Positions 1-8,262 are shown, counted from the first letter of the stretch. The stretch is 15,352 nt of DNA from an uncultured Clostridia bacterium (GCA_946534455.1 CAMNCR010000040.1:1-15352), one strand, 5' to 3'. A program made the numbers and translations. The notes: generated by a model not told the origin, from the letters alone.

Positions 1-1338
1 AAGCTGGAAGTGATCTGGGGCACCTGGGGCGATTTCGACGAGAAGGCGACCAACGCCCTGGCCACCGGCGACTCGGAGGTGGACATGCTGTTCACCTGCT
101 CCTGGTCGGCGGATGAGTTCAACACCTACGCCAAGAACGGCTTCTTTGAGCCCCTGGACGAGTACGTGGAGCAGTTCGGCGCGGACCTGAAGGCCGCCCT
201 GCCGGAAGCGCTGATGCAGGCGGCGACGGTGGAAGGCCCCGACGGCGAGAAGCACATCTACGCCGTGAACGGCTTCAAGGACACCGCGACCCAGAACACC
301 TGGGACATCAACGTGACCCTGCTGAACGAGCTGGGCTACACCGTCGAGGACGTGCAGAAGCTGGGCTTCTACGGCTGGGGTGAAATCTTCGCCAAGGCCA
401 AGGAAGCGAAGGGCGATTCCTTCTATCCCTTCCTCGTGGAGCCCGCGGTGGCGGAACGCATGGTGACCAACGGCATCATCATCACCGGCGACTCCGGCTC
501 CGTGAACCTGCTGAGCTATTACCTGGATCCCACCGACGTGAGCAAGGCGGACGCCAAATACGGCGATGTGATTCTGAACAAGTTTGCCACCGATGAGTTC
601 GCGGCCTTCACCAAACAGATGCGCGAATACTACCTGGCGGGCTACATCGATCCCGCGCTGGCCGTGGCCGAAACCTCCAATGACACCCGCTCCAATGCCC
701 AGAAGACCGGCAGCTACCTGATCGGAACCCAGAGCTACGCCTACGGCTACGAGTATTCCGCCGAGGTGCAGGCCCGCGGCATCGAGGTGCAGTTCCTGCC
801 CTGCACGGAGCCCTATGTGGATACCACGGTTTCCCAGGGCGCCATGGTGGCCGTCAGCTCCGCGTCCCAGCATCCGGAAGAGAGCTTCAAGTTCCTGGCT
901 CTGCTCAACAGCGATCCCACCCTCATGACCCTGATGAACTACGGCGTGGAGGGCGTGCACTACACGCTGGATGACGACGGCCTGGTGGTCTTCACGGACG
1001 AGCGCGCCAACTACACCCCCTGGACCAACGGCATGGGCAACGTGACCCTGCTGCCGGACACCCAGGCGGAGGGCAAGGGCTTCCGCGAAGCCTTCAAGGA
1101 GTACTATGCCTCCGGCAAGGCGATTCCGATCCTGGGCTACATCTTCAACAATGAGCCCGTGAGCAACGAGATGGCGGCCCTGGCCAATGTGGCGGCGCAG
1201 TATTCCCTGGCGCTGTGCAGCGGCGCGGTGGATCCGGAAACCGAGCTGCCGAAGTTCCTGGAGGCGCTGGATGCCGCCGGCATGGCCACCTATCTGGCCG
1301 AAGCCAACGCCCAGCTGGACGCGTTCCTGGGCCGCTGA
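1..1338 (+). CDS. Sugar ABC transporter solute-binding protein, 5'-truncated by the window edge
   Basis: This is the C-terminal 445 residues of an extracellular lipoprotein that captures a sugar or oligosaccharide for an ABC importer. The frame is open from base 1, so the signal peptide, lipobox and roughly the first 60-70 residues lie outside the window. The visible start resembles the family stretch 'IGWGDYD...DICFTSSW' (here WGTWGDFDEKA and DMLFTCSW at visible residues 6-33). Next come a short IYAVNGFKD segment and a C-terminal region (about residues 310-445) typical of DUF3502: FTDERANYTPW, GNVTLLPDT, ILGYIFNNEPV, then a helical tail with VDPETELPKFLEALDAAG. Permease genes, if linked, must lie upstream. 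A strong terminator follows the stop, so it is the last gene of its operon. The exact ligand cannot be read from the sequence. Confidence 0.88.
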   Translation, partial: KLEVIWGTWGDFDEKATNALATGDSEVDMLFTCSWSADEFNTYAKNGFFEPLDEYVEQFGADLKAALPEALMQAATVEGPDGEKHIYAVNGFKDTATQNTWDINVTLLNELGYTVEDVQKLGFYGWGEIFAKAKEAKGDSFYPFLVEPAVAERMVTNGIIITGDSGSVNLLSYYLDPTDVSKADAKYGDVILNKFATDEFAAFTKQMREYYLAGYIDPALAVAETSNDTRSNAQKTGSYLIGTQSYAYGYEYSAEVQARGIEVQFLPCTEPYVDTTVSQGAMVAVSSASQHPEESFKFLALLNSDPTLMTLMNYGVEGVHYTLDDDGLVVFTDERANYTPWTNGMGNVTLLPDTQAEGKGFREAFKEYYASGKAIPILGYIFNNEPVSNEMAALANVAAQYSLALCSGAVDPETELPKFLEALDAAGMATYLAEANAQLDAFLGR

Positions 1339-1387
1339 TCCCGCGGGGATCGGTTTTCCCGGAACGACAGAGATATCCCAAAAACAG

Positions 1388-1419
1388 GGGCTGCCGCGAA
1401 GCATCGCGGCAGCCCTTTT
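1388..1419 (+). terminator. Rho-independent terminator after the solute-binding protein gene
   Basis: A perfect 12-bp GC-rich stem (1388-1399 with 1404-1415) closes on the 4-nt loop AGCA and is followed directly by TTTT at 1416-1419. It lies 50 bases after the stop. On the minus strand a five-T run appears three bases after the same stem (1384-1380), so it may also end the paaK transcript, whose stop codon is at 1446, though less well. Confidence 0.9.
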
Positions 1420-1445
1420 CGAACGGGAAAACGCGGTTCCGGGGG

Positions 1446-2687
1446 TCAGTCTCCCCGGTGATCGAACACCCGCTGGGTTTTCTTTTCGGACCGGGGCAGG
1501 GTGTTCAGGGAGACGATGGCGACGTTCGGGGTGATGCTCATCCGGGTCTTGAAGAGATATTTGATCTGCTCCGCGGCCTTCGTGAAGTCCACGCGGCCGT
1601 CCGCCTCGGCGGTGACCATGATGATATCCCGATTCTTGAGATCGTCGTGGGCGATGTCGATCTTGTACTCGCTGGAGACGCCGTCCACCAGGCCCAGAAT
1701 TTCCTCCACCTGGCTGGGGAACATGTTGACGCCGCGCACCTTGAACATATCGTCGCTCCGGCCGCGGATGGTATCCAGCCGGGGCCAGGTCCGGCCGCAG
1801 GAGCAGCCTCCCGGCAGGATCCGGGACAGGTCATGGGTCCGGAAGCGGATCAGCGGCGCGCCCTCCTTGACCAGGGTCGTGATGACGATTTCGCCCTCCT
1901 CGCCGTCGGGCAGCACCTCGCCGGTTTTCGGATCGATGATCTCGGTGTAGAGGAAATCGTCGAAGATGTGCATGCCGGTCTGCTCCGGGCAGTTGATGCC
2001 GATGCCCGGGCCGTAGATCTCCGTCAGGCCGTAGATATCATAGAGCTCGATGCCCAGCTCCCGGGCGATGTAATTGCGCTTGGCGTCGCTCCAGCGCTCG
2101 GAGCCGATGATGCCCTTGCGCAGGCAGATTTTGTCCCGCAGGCCGCGGCGGTTGATCTCCTCGGCCAGCAGCAGCGCGTAGGAGGAGGTGGCGCACAGCA
2201 CCGTGGACTGCAGATCGATCATCATCTGGATCTGCTTGTCCGTGTTTCCGGGACCCATGGGGATGGCCATGGCGCCCAGCTTTTCGCAGCCGGCCTGGAA
2301 GCCGATGCCGGCCGTCCACAGGCCGTAGCCGGGGGTGATGTGAATCCGGTCCCGCGCGGTGACCCCGGCGATTTCATAGCACCGGGCGAACATGGTGGCC
2401 CAGTCGTCCACGTCCTTCGCGGTGTAGGGGATGATGACGGGCTTGCCCGTGGTGCCGGAGGAGGAGTGAATGCGCACGATCTGCTCGTCCGGCACGGCCT
2501 GGATGCCCAGCGGATAGGCGTTGCGCAGATCCGCCTTATCCGTGAAGGGAATGCGCTCGAAGTCCTCCGGGGAGGAAACATGGTCGATGCCGGCCTTCCG
2601 GTACACCTCGCTGTAGTAGTTTCCGCTCTCCAGAATCCGCTGCAGCTGCCGGTTGACCAGCTCCAGCTGTTTTTCGTTGATTCGCAT
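1446..2687 (-). CDS. paaK: Phenylacetate-CoA ligase family protein (aryl-CoA ligase)
   Basis: An AMP-forming ligase of 413 residues, close to the usual PaaK length, that activates an aryl acetate with ATP and CoA. Visible motifs: the phosphate-binding SSSGTTGKP loop (75-83), YGLTE (219-223), the RTHD/LSR segment (283-289) that normally holds the ribose-binding Asp, GRSDDMFKVRG at the hinge (309-319), and a C-terminal PRSEKKTQRV (398-407) in which Lys403 aligns with the catalytic lysine. The start is supported by GGAGGT at 2701-2696, 8 bases upstream. The gene begins 17 bases after the iorB stop and is the third gene of the iorAB unit. This suggests phenylacetate, indoleacetate or hydroxyphenylacetate as substrate, with the reaction running either toward the CoA ester or, with ATP recovery, away from it. 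Substrate choice is inferred from context only. Confidence 0.9.
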   Translation of the reverse strand: MRINEKQLELVNRQLQRILESGNYYSEVYRKAGIDHVSSPEDFERIPFTDKADLRNAYPLGIQAVPDEQIVRIHSSSGTTGKPVIIPYTAKDVDDWATMFARCYEIAGVTARDRIHITPGYGLWTAGIGFQAGCEKLGAMAIPMGPGNTDKQIQMMIDLQSTVLCATSSYALLLAEEINRRGLRDKICLRKGIIGSERWSDAKRNYIARELGIELYDIYGLTEIYGPGIGINCPEQTGMHIFDDFLYTEIIDPKTGEVLPDGEEGEIVITTLVKEGAPLIRFRTHDLSRILPGGCSCGRTWPRLDTIRGRSDDMFKVRGVNMFPSQVEEILGLVDGVSSEYKIDIAHDDLKNRDIIMVTAEADGRVDFTKAAEQIKYLFKTRMSITPNVAIVSLNTLPRSEKKTQRVFDHRGD

Positions 2688-2704
2688 GCTGTCTTACCTC
2701 CGTC

Positions 2705-3286
2705 TTATGATTTCAGGGAAAGCCCTGCTTCAAAGGCCTTCAGATTGGTTTCCAGGAACCGGGCGGGCACATACCGCCGGATCTGATTCCGGATCAGCTC
2801 CTCCGTGAGCTCCAGGCGCCCGGTCCCCAGGGCCGCGCCCAGCAGAACGATGTTCAGATACCGGGCCGAGCCGAAGGGGCGGCAGGCCGCCTCCCCATCC
2901 ACGAAGACGCACGCGCACCGGTCCTTCAGCCAGGCGACCATCTCCCGTCCGTCGTAGCCCGTGTCCTTCAGGGAGGCGCCCACGGGACGGGTGGCGGCCG
3001 TGTTCACGATGGCGATGCCCTCCGGACGCAGGAAGGAAAGATTCCGGACGGCCTCCGCCGGCTCGAAGGCCAGCAGCATGTCCGCCCCGCCCGGGGGAAT
3101 CAGCGGGGACCAGGCCCCGGCGCCGATGCGGATGTGGCTCGTCACGGAGCCGCCCCGCTGGGCCATGCCGATGGTTTCCGCGGAATGCACGGGATGCCCG
3201 GCCTCCATGGCCGCCGCGGCCAGCACCCGGGAGGCCAGCACGGTGCCCTGGCCGCCCACGCCGCAGATCAGAATATCCTGCTTCAC
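2705..3286 (-). CDS. iorB: Indolepyruvate ferredoxin oxidoreductase, beta subunit
   Basis: The 193-residue beta (gamma-domain type) subunit of the cytoplasmic IorAB enzyme, which oxidatively decarboxylates arylpyruvates to aryl-acetyl-CoA while reducing ferredoxin. The N-terminus reads KQDILICGVGGQG, the glycine-rich start typical of the family, followed by ETIGMAQRGGSVTSH (about 39-53), also characteristic. I place the start at a GTG at 3286, not at an upstream ATG at 3457 in the same frame, because GTG gives the normal family length and sits 8 bases after a perfect GGAGGT. The GTG overlaps the iorA stop in a GTGA arrangement (4-base overlap), implying translational coupling and equal subunit supply. 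No truncation is seen. Confidence 0.92.
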   Translation of the reverse strand: MKQDILICGVGGQGTVLASRVLAAAAMEAGHPVHSAETIGMAQRGGSVTSHIRIGAGAWSPLIPPGGADMLLAFEPAEAVRNLSFLRPEGIAIVNTAATRPVGASLKDTGYDGREMVAWLKDRCACVFVDGEAACRPFGSARYLNIVLLGAALGTGRLELTEELIRNQIRRYVPARFLETNLKAFEAGLSLKS

Positions 3287-5079
3287 TGTTCCGCACCTCC
3301 GATCGCGCCGACGGGGCAGATCTGGCCGCAGAGGCCGCACCCCGTGCACAGGTTGGGATCGATCCGGACCTGCCCCTGATCGGTGATCAGCGCGGGGCAG
3401 CCGATTTCCCGGATGCATTTTTTGCAGGCGATGCATTTCTGCCCGTCGATGATACATTTGCCCGTTGGCTTCGTGAGGGCGACGCAGGGCGATTTGAAGA
3501 TGATGGCCGTGACGCCCTTTTCCGCGGCGCAGCTCCGGACGGCCTGCACCGCTTCCTCCAGCCGCAGGGGATCCACCGTCACCACCCGCCGGACGCCGAT
3601 GCCCTCCAGCACCCGGGCGATATCCACCCGGTCCACGATGTGGCCCATCATGTTCCGGCCGGTGCCGGGATGGGGCTGGTGGCCGGTCATGGCGGTGGTG
3701 GAGTTATCCAGCACGCACAGCACCATGTCCGCCTCGTTATAGACCGCGTTGACCACGCCCGTCATGCCGGAGGCGAAGAAGGTCGAATCCCCCACGAAGG
3801 CGAAGCAGACCGCGTCCGGGTTCGTGTGCCGGAGCCCCTGGGCCATGGTGATGCCCGCGCCCATGCACAGGCAGGTGTCCACCATGTCCAGCGGCATGGC
3901 GTTGCCCAGGGTGTAGCAGCCGATATCCCCGCAGAAGAAGGCCTTCTGTCCCTTCATGGCCTGCTTGACGGCGTAGAAGGAGGCCCGGTGGGGGCAGCCG
4001 GCGCACAGCACCGGAGGCCGGACGGGCAGGGGCGGCGCGCCGGAGCAGTCCCGCGGGGACGGACCCGGCTCCAGGCCCAGGAAATCCGCCAGCAGCCGGC
4101 CGGACAGGGCCACGCTGTTTTCCCCGTGATGGGGCACCGTGCCGTCCAGCTTGCCCCGGACGGTCAGGGCCAGGTGATGCCGCCCGGCCACCTGCAGCGC
4201 CTGCTCCTCCAGCCAGGGGCTCAGCTCCTCGATGCACAGCAGCTCTTCGACACCCTCCAGCGCGCGCAGCAGGAAATCCTCCGGGAAGGGGAAGGCCGTC
4301 GCGACGCGGATGATCCGGGCTTCCGGATGCTCCCGCAGGCATTCCTTCACATAGGCATAGCTGACGCCGGAGGTCAGGATCGCCCGGGGGCCGGCGGCGC
4401 CTTCCACGGTGTTAAAGCGGTAGTCGCTGAAATCCCGGGCGATCTCCGCGTTCCGGGCCTCCATCTTCCCATGGTTGGCATAGGACAGCCGGGGGAAGAT
4501 GACCCAGCGGGAGGCATCCTTCCGGAAGCCCTCGAAGGAGGCCGGCTCCCACCGGTCGGGCACGTCGATGGCCGCGTAGGCATGGCACACCCGGGTCGTG
4601 GGCCGGAAGAGCACCGGCGTATGATATTTTTCAGAGCAGGCAAAGGCGTCCTGAATCATGGCATAGGCCTCCTCCGGGGAGGCGGGATCGAACACGGGGA
4701 TCCGGCTGAAGCCGGCGAAGCGCCGGGTGTCCTGCTCGGTCTGGGAGGAGATGGGGCCGGGATCGTCCGCGCTGACGATGACCAGGCCGCCCTTCACCCC
4801 GATGTAGGCGACGGACATCAGCGGATCGGAAGCCACGTTGAGGCCCATCTGCTTCATGGTCACCAGGGCCCGCGCGCCGCTGTAGGCCGCGGCCGCGGCG
4901 ACCTCCAGGGCGGCCTTCTCGTTCACGGACCATTCCAGATGAATGCCCTCGTGGGGATATTTGGCTACGGTTTCGATGATCTCTGAGGACGGCGTGCCCG
5001 GGTAGCCGGCCACGAGGTTCACCCCCGCGGCCAGGGCGCCCAGGGCGATGGCCCCGTTCCCCATGACATATTCCTTCAT
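3283..5079 (-). CDS. iorA: Indolepyruvate ferredoxin oxidoreductase, alpha subunit
   Basis: The 598-residue catalytic subunit of IorAB, a thiamine diphosphate and iron-sulfur enzyme acting on arylpyruvates. The N-terminal pyrimidine-binding domain has AGYPGTPSSEI (24-34) and NEKAALE (53-59), with the Glu expected to contact the cofactor. The C-terminal TPP domain starts near CAGCPHR (359-365) and holds GDIGCYTLG, GAGITMAQG and the GDS...DNS cofactor motif (430-432 and 458-460). Two [4Fe-4S] motifs end the protein: Cys549, 552, 555, 561 and Cys578, 581, 584, 588, each closing with CP. The start is taken at the ATG at 5079, 9 bases after GGAGG. A longer in-frame version from 5166 would add 29 residues and would run through the promoter. 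iorA is the first gene of the iorA-iorB-paaK operon. Confidence 0.94.
   Translation of the reverse strand: MKEYVMGNGAIALGALAAGVNLVAGYPGTPSSEIIETVAKYPHEGIHLEWSVNEKAALEVAAAAAYSGARALVTMKQMGLNVASDPLMSVAYIGVKGGLVIVSADDPGPISSQTEQDTRRFAGFSRIPVFDPASPEEAYAMIQDAFACSEKYHTPVLFRPTTRVCHAYAAIDVPDRWEPASFEGFRKDASRWVIFPRLSYANHGKMEARNAEIARDFSDYRFNTVEGAAGPRAILTSGVSYAYVKECLREHPEARIIRVATAFPFPEDFLLRALEGVEELLCIEELSPWLEEQALQVAGRHHLALTVRGKLDGTVPHHGENSVALSGRLLADFLGLEPGPSPRDCSGAPPLPVRPPVLCAGCPHRASFYAVKQAMKGQKAFFCGDIGCYTLGNAMPLDMVDTCLCMGAGITMAQGLRHTNPDAVCFAFVGDSTFFASGMTGVVNAVYNEADMVLCVLDNSTTAMTGHQPHPGTGRNMMGHIVDRVDIARVLEGIGVRRVVTVDPLRLEEAVQAVRSCAAEKGVTAIIFKSPCVALTKPTGKCIIDGQKCIACKKCIREIGCPALITDQGQVRIDPNLCTGCGLCGQICPVGAIGGAEQ
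3295..3300 (-). promoter_or_regulatory. Ribosome binding site of iorB inside the iorA coding end
   Basis: GGAGGT on the minus strand, 8 bases before the GTG start of iorB at 3286. It is made of the last iorA codons (Gly-Gly-Ala-Glu-Gln) and is the main reason for choosing the GTG start. Confidence 0.75.
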
Positions 5080-5088
5080 GTGCATGTG

Positions 5089-5093
5089 CCTCC
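5089..5093 (-). promoter_or_regulatory. Ribosome binding site of iorA
   Basis: GGAGG on the minus strand, 9 bases before the ATG at 5079. Another in-frame ATG six bases upstream would be only 3 bases from this site, so 5079 is preferred. Confidence 0.7.
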
Positions 5094-5137
5094 GGTTGAA
5101 TGTAAGGATGGAATCATTCCGTTTTTTACTGAAAGTG

Positions 5138-5166
5138 ATTATATCGCGCTTATCCTGCCTTTTCAA
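5138..5166 (-). promoter_or_regulatory. SigA-type promoter of the iorA-iorB-paaK operon
   Basis: On the minus strand TTGAAA (5166-5161), a 17-base spacer and a perfect TATAAT (5143-5138). Transcription should start near 5131, leaving a leader of about 50 bases before iorA. The leader contains the short palindrome GGAATCATTCC (5110-5120), a possible operator. Confidence 0.85.
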
Positions 5167-5256
5167 CCGCGGATGCTCCGGAAAAATGATTCTTCGGTGT
5201 ATTCTTTACTGCCGTTCCTGTCGGCCTCCAGCAGCGGTGCCAGCGTGCAGCGGTAC

Positions 5257-5285
5257 TTGTTGTTTGGGCCGCGAGACGGTATAAT
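5257..5285 (+). promoter_or_regulatory. SigA-type promoter of the epimerase-GH127 unit
   Basis: TTGTTG (5257-5262), a 17-base spacer and a perfect TATAAT (5280-5285), pointing to a start near 5292 and a leader of about 75 bases. Just upstream the octamer GCAGCGGT occurs twice (5231-5238 and 5247-5254), spaced 16 bases and ending three bases before the -35 box. This could be a regulator site. Confidence 0.85.
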
Positions 5286-5367
5286 AGGCGCTGACGACTG
5301 ACAAAACGCCGGTCCGGGCGGGAAGCAGAACGGACAGAGACGGATAAACGAAGGGAGAGAACCAACG

Positions 5368-6252
5368 ATGGAGAACATCAGACTCAGCTTTCAGGGAGCT
5401 CAGGCGGAGGTGCAGCTGCGCGGGGCGCAGATGGCCTCCTATCGGACGCCGGAGGGACGGGAAATCATCTGGCAGGCGGATCCGGCGGTCTGGGCGCAGC
5501 ATGCCCCCGTGCTCTTTCCGGTCTGCGGCAGCGTGAAGAACGAGCGGATCCGCATCGCCGGGCAGGAATATCCCCTGGTGAAGCACGGGTTCACGCGGAA
5601 TCCGGATTTCCGGGTCGTGCGGCAGGGGGAGGACTTCGTGGAGCTGGTGCTGGAGCCGACGGAGGAGAGCAGGCCCCAGTATCCGTTTGACTTCGCGTTT
5701 CATGTGATTTACACCCTGCAGCCCCATGGCTACCGGACCACCTTCCTGGTGGAGAACCGTTCGGACCGGGTCATGCCCTTCTGCGTGGGCGGCCATCCGG
5801 GCTTCATCTGCCCCATGGAGGAGGGCGCGGCCTTCGAGGATTATGATCTGGTCTTCCCGGAGAAGGAGGACGGCTGGAACGCGCTGGCGCCCGGCGGCGG
5901 CTGCATTGACGGCGGAGAGACCCTGGAATGCCTGCGGGACGAGGGCCGGATTCCGCTGACCCATGACTGGTTCGACCCGCGGGACGCGCTGATTCTGACC
6001 CATGTGAAGAGCCGCAGCGTGTGCCTGGTGAACCGGAACACCGGCCGGGGGCTCCGCTTTGACTTCCCGAAGATGGAGGTGCTGGCGGTCTGGAGCAAGC
6101 CCGGCGCGAAGGCGGACTACGTGTGCCTGGAGCCCTGGCACGGCATGCCCGACACCGTGGATGCCACGGGCAACTTCGAGGACAAGCCCTTTGTCACGCT
6201 CCTGGAGCCCGGAAAAGCCTGGCAGGGCTCCTTCGAGGTGACGCTGATCTGA
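5368..6252 (+). CDS. Aldose 1-epimerase family protein (LacX-like mutarotase)
   Basis: A 294-residue cytoplasmic protein of the galactose mutarotase-like fold, which interconverts the anomers of aldoses. The sequence fits the LacX-like branch: LFPVCGSVKN (49-58), LVKHGFTRN (70-78) with His73, VGGHPGF (140-146) with His143, and VCLEPWHGM (252-260) with Glu255. His73 and His143 are the likely catalytic-site histidines and Glu255 the likely base, by analogy with the family. AAGGGAGAG at 5351-5359 serves as the ribosome binding site. The gene is first in a two-gene unit with GH127, 31 bases upstream of it. A role in equilibrating arabinose released by GH127 is plausible but inferred. Proteins of this branch are often annotated without proven substrate. 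Confidence 0.88.
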   Translation: MENIRLSFQGAQAEVQLRGAQMASYRTPEGREIIWQADPAVWAQHAPVLFPVCGSVKNERIRIAGQEYPLVKHGFTRNPDFRVVRQGEDFVELVLEPTEESRPQYPFDFAFHVIYTLQPHGYRTTFLVENRSDRVMPFCVGGHPGFICPMEEGAAFEDYDLVFPEKEDGWNALAPGGGCIDGGETLECLRDEGRIPLTHDWFDPRDALILTHVKSRSVCLVNRNTGRGLRFDFPKMEVLAVWSKPGAKADYVCLEPWHGMPDTVDATGNFEDKPFVTLLEPGKAWQGSFEVTLI

Positions 6253-6283
6253 CAGGGCGCACGGCGCGGAAAGGAGAGGCTCC

Positions 6284-8197
6284 ATGAAGGTGCAGCATCA
6301 GTTGAATGTCAGGAGCTATACGGCGGAGGGCTTCGTCAGCCGGGTGCAGCGGCTGATCCGGAACACGGTGATCCCCTATCAGCATGAGGTGCTGTGGGAC
6401 CGGGTGCCGGGGGTGGAAAAGAGCCACGCGGCGATGAACTTCGTCAACGCGGGAAAGGCCCTGCGGGGAGAGGAGCCGGGGGACGGATTTTACGGCATGG
6501 TGTTCCAGGACAGCGACGTGGCGAAGTGGCTGGAGGCCGCGGCCTATGCGCTGGCGGCGGAAAACAACCCGGAGCTGGAGGCGCAGGTGCGGGAAATGAT
6601 CGGGATCGTGGCGGACGCGCAGGATGCCGACGGCTATCTGGACACCTATTTTACGATCAAGGACCGGGACCGGAGATGGACCAATCTGCGCGAGGCCCAC
6701 GAAATGTACTGCGCCGGGCACATGATCGAGGCGGCCTGCGCCTGCTTTGAGGCGACGGGCGACCGGCGGCTGCTGGACGTGATGGAGAAGAACGCGGAGC
6801 ATATCTACCGCCGCTTCGTGGAGGAAGGGGCGGAGGGATGGCCCGGCCATCCGGAAATCGAGCTGGCCCTGATGAAGCTGTACCGGCTGACGGGCAACGA
6901 GCACTGTCTGGCCCTGTGCAAACACCTGATCGACGTGCGCGGCACGGACCCGACCTTCTATGCCCGGGAGGCGGAGAAGCGGGGCTGGAGCGTGTGGGGC
7001 TCGGACGGGGGAGACCTGGAATACACCCAGAGCCAGGCGCCGGTGCGGGAGCAGAAGGACGCCGTGGGTCACGCGGTGCGGGCGGTCTACCTCTACACCG
7101 CCATGGCGGACCTGGCCTCGGAGACCGGGGACGCGGAGCTGCTTGAGGCCTGCCGGCGGCTGTGGGAAAGCATCACGCGGCGCCAGATGTACGTGACGGG
7201 CGGCATCGGCTCCACGGTGCACGGCGAGGCCTTCTCCACGGACTACGACCTGCCCCCGGACACGGCCTACGCGGAAACCTGCGCCTCCATCGGGCTGATG
7301 TTCTTTGCCTCCCGGATGCTGGAAAACGAGGTGCGGGGAGAGTACGGGGACATTCTGGAGCTGGCCTTCTACAACACGGTGCTGGCCGGCATGCAGCTGG
7401 ACGGAAAGCGCTTCTTCTACGTGAATCCCCTGGAGGTGAATCCGGGCATTTCCGGCAAGGTGGCCACCCAGCGGCACGATCTGCCCACCCGGCCCGCCTG
7501 GTATCCCTGCGCCTGCTGCCCGCCGAACGTGGCGCGGCTGGTGGGCTCCCTGGGGAAATACGCCTACGGGGAGAGCGCGGACACGGCCTACTGCCATCTG
7601 TACGCGGCGGGGCAGGCGACCTTCGACAACGGGCTGCGGCTGCGCTGCGAAACGCAGTATCCCTATGACATGACGGTGCGCTACCGCGCGGAGGGGCAGG
7701 GCACCCTGGCGGTGCGGATCCCGGCCTGGAGCCGCGAAACCCGGATCCGGGTGCAGGGCGAGCCCTGCGCGCCGGAGGTGCGGGAGGGATACGCCCTCTT
7801 CCCGGTGCGGGGAGAGACGGAGATCGAGATCACGCTGGACGGAACGCCGCGCTTCCTGCTGCCCAGCACGCGGATTCCGCGCCTGGCGGGCATGACGGCG
7901 CTGAAGCGGGGGCCGCTGGTCTACTGCTTCGAGGGCGTGGACAACGGCAATGTGAAGGCGCTGAAGCTGCGCCGGAAGGAAAAGCCGGAGGTGTCCGCCT
8001 TCCGGGAGGAGCTGCTGGGCGGAACGGTGACGATGCGCGTGGAGGCCCGCCGGAGTCTGGAGCGGGACGCGCTCTATTCCGACGCGCCCGAGGAAACCGA
8101 AGCCTGCACGGCCACGGCGGTGCCCTACTACACCTGGGGCAACCGGGGCGAGAACGAGATGCGGGTGTGGATGAACGTGACCGACGCGGAGGACTGA
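6284..8197 (+). CDS. Glycoside hydrolase family 127, probable beta-L-arabinofuranosidase
   Basis: A 637-residue enzyme similar in length and motifs to the GH127 enzyme HypBA1 of Bifidobacterium longum, which removes L-arabinose from beta-L-arabinofuranosyl chains using a zinc-bound cysteine nucleophile. An alpha-barrel core spans about 1-430 and beta-rich domains follow. TGGIGSTVHGEAF (305-317) carries Glu315, the likely acid/base. AETC (330-333) gives Glu331 and Cys333, and CACCPPNVAR (409-418) gives Cys411 and Cys412. The spacing between Glu315, Glu331 and Cys333 matches HypBA1 Glu322, Glu338 and Cys340. Cys411 corresponds to the nucleophile Cys417, one residue off in spacing. No signal peptide is seen, so the enzyme acts on imported oligosaccharides. 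AAGGAG precedes the ATG. No U-tract terminator on this strand follows the gene. Confidence 0.93.
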   Translation: MKVQHQLNVRSYTAEGFVSRVQRLIRNTVIPYQHEVLWDRVPGVEKSHAAMNFVNAGKALRGEEPGDGFYGMVFQDSDVAKWLEAAAYALAAENNPELEAQVREMIGIVADAQDADGYLDTYFTIKDRDRRWTNLREAHEMYCAGHMIEAACACFEATGDRRLLDVMEKNAEHIYRRFVEEGAEGWPGHPEIELALMKLYRLTGNEHCLALCKHLIDVRGTDPTFYAREAEKRGWSVWGSDGGDLEYTQSQAPVREQKDAVGHAVRAVYLYTAMADLASETGDAELLEACRRLWESITRRQMYVTGGIGSTVHGEAFSTDYDLPPDTAYAETCASIGLMFFASRMLENEVRGEYGDILELAFYNTVLAGMQLDGKRFFYVNPLEVNPGISGKVATQRHDLPTRPAWYPCACCPPNVARLVGSLGKYAYGESADTAYCHLYAAGQATFDNGLRLRCETQYPYDMTVRYRAEGQGTLAVRIPAWSRETRIRVQGEPCAPEVREGYALFPVRGETEIEITLDGTPRFLLPSTRIPRLAGMTALKRGPLVYCFEGVDNGNVKALKLRRKEKPEVSAFREELLGGTVTMRVEARRSLERDALYSDAPEETEACTATAVPYYTWGNRGENEMRVWMNVTDAED

Positions 8198-8207
8198 GTC
8201 CGCGGCT

Positions 8208-8244
8208 AAAAAACGGGGCCCCTGACGATGCGTCAGGGGCCCCG
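8208..8244 (-). terminator. Rho-independent terminator of the PPK2 gene
   Basis: A perfect 14-bp stem (8214-8227 with 8231-8244) with the 3-base loop ATG, followed on the minus strand by six Ts (8213-8208). It lies 18 bases beyond the PPK2 stop codon. On the plus strand the same hairpin lacks a T run, so it is mainly directional, though it may stall or protect the GH127 transcript end. Confidence 0.9.
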
Positions 8245-8262
8245 CGCTGTGCCGGGGAGGGA

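Noticed and set aside
1215..2786. A 523-codon plus-strand open frame, with similar long frames at 3640-4986, 8167-9690 and 12888-14030 (+) and 5206-6285 and 6194-7597 (-)
   Set aside because: Each runs antisense to a gene with intact motifs and a good ribosome binding site. Their composition is the low-complexity type expected from the antisense of GC-rich codons.
2705..3457. A longer iorB start at 3457 giving 250 residues
   Set aside because: The extra 57 residues are an out-of-frame reading of the iorA ferredoxin domain and lack family similarity. The GTG at 3286 has a perfect ribosome binding site.
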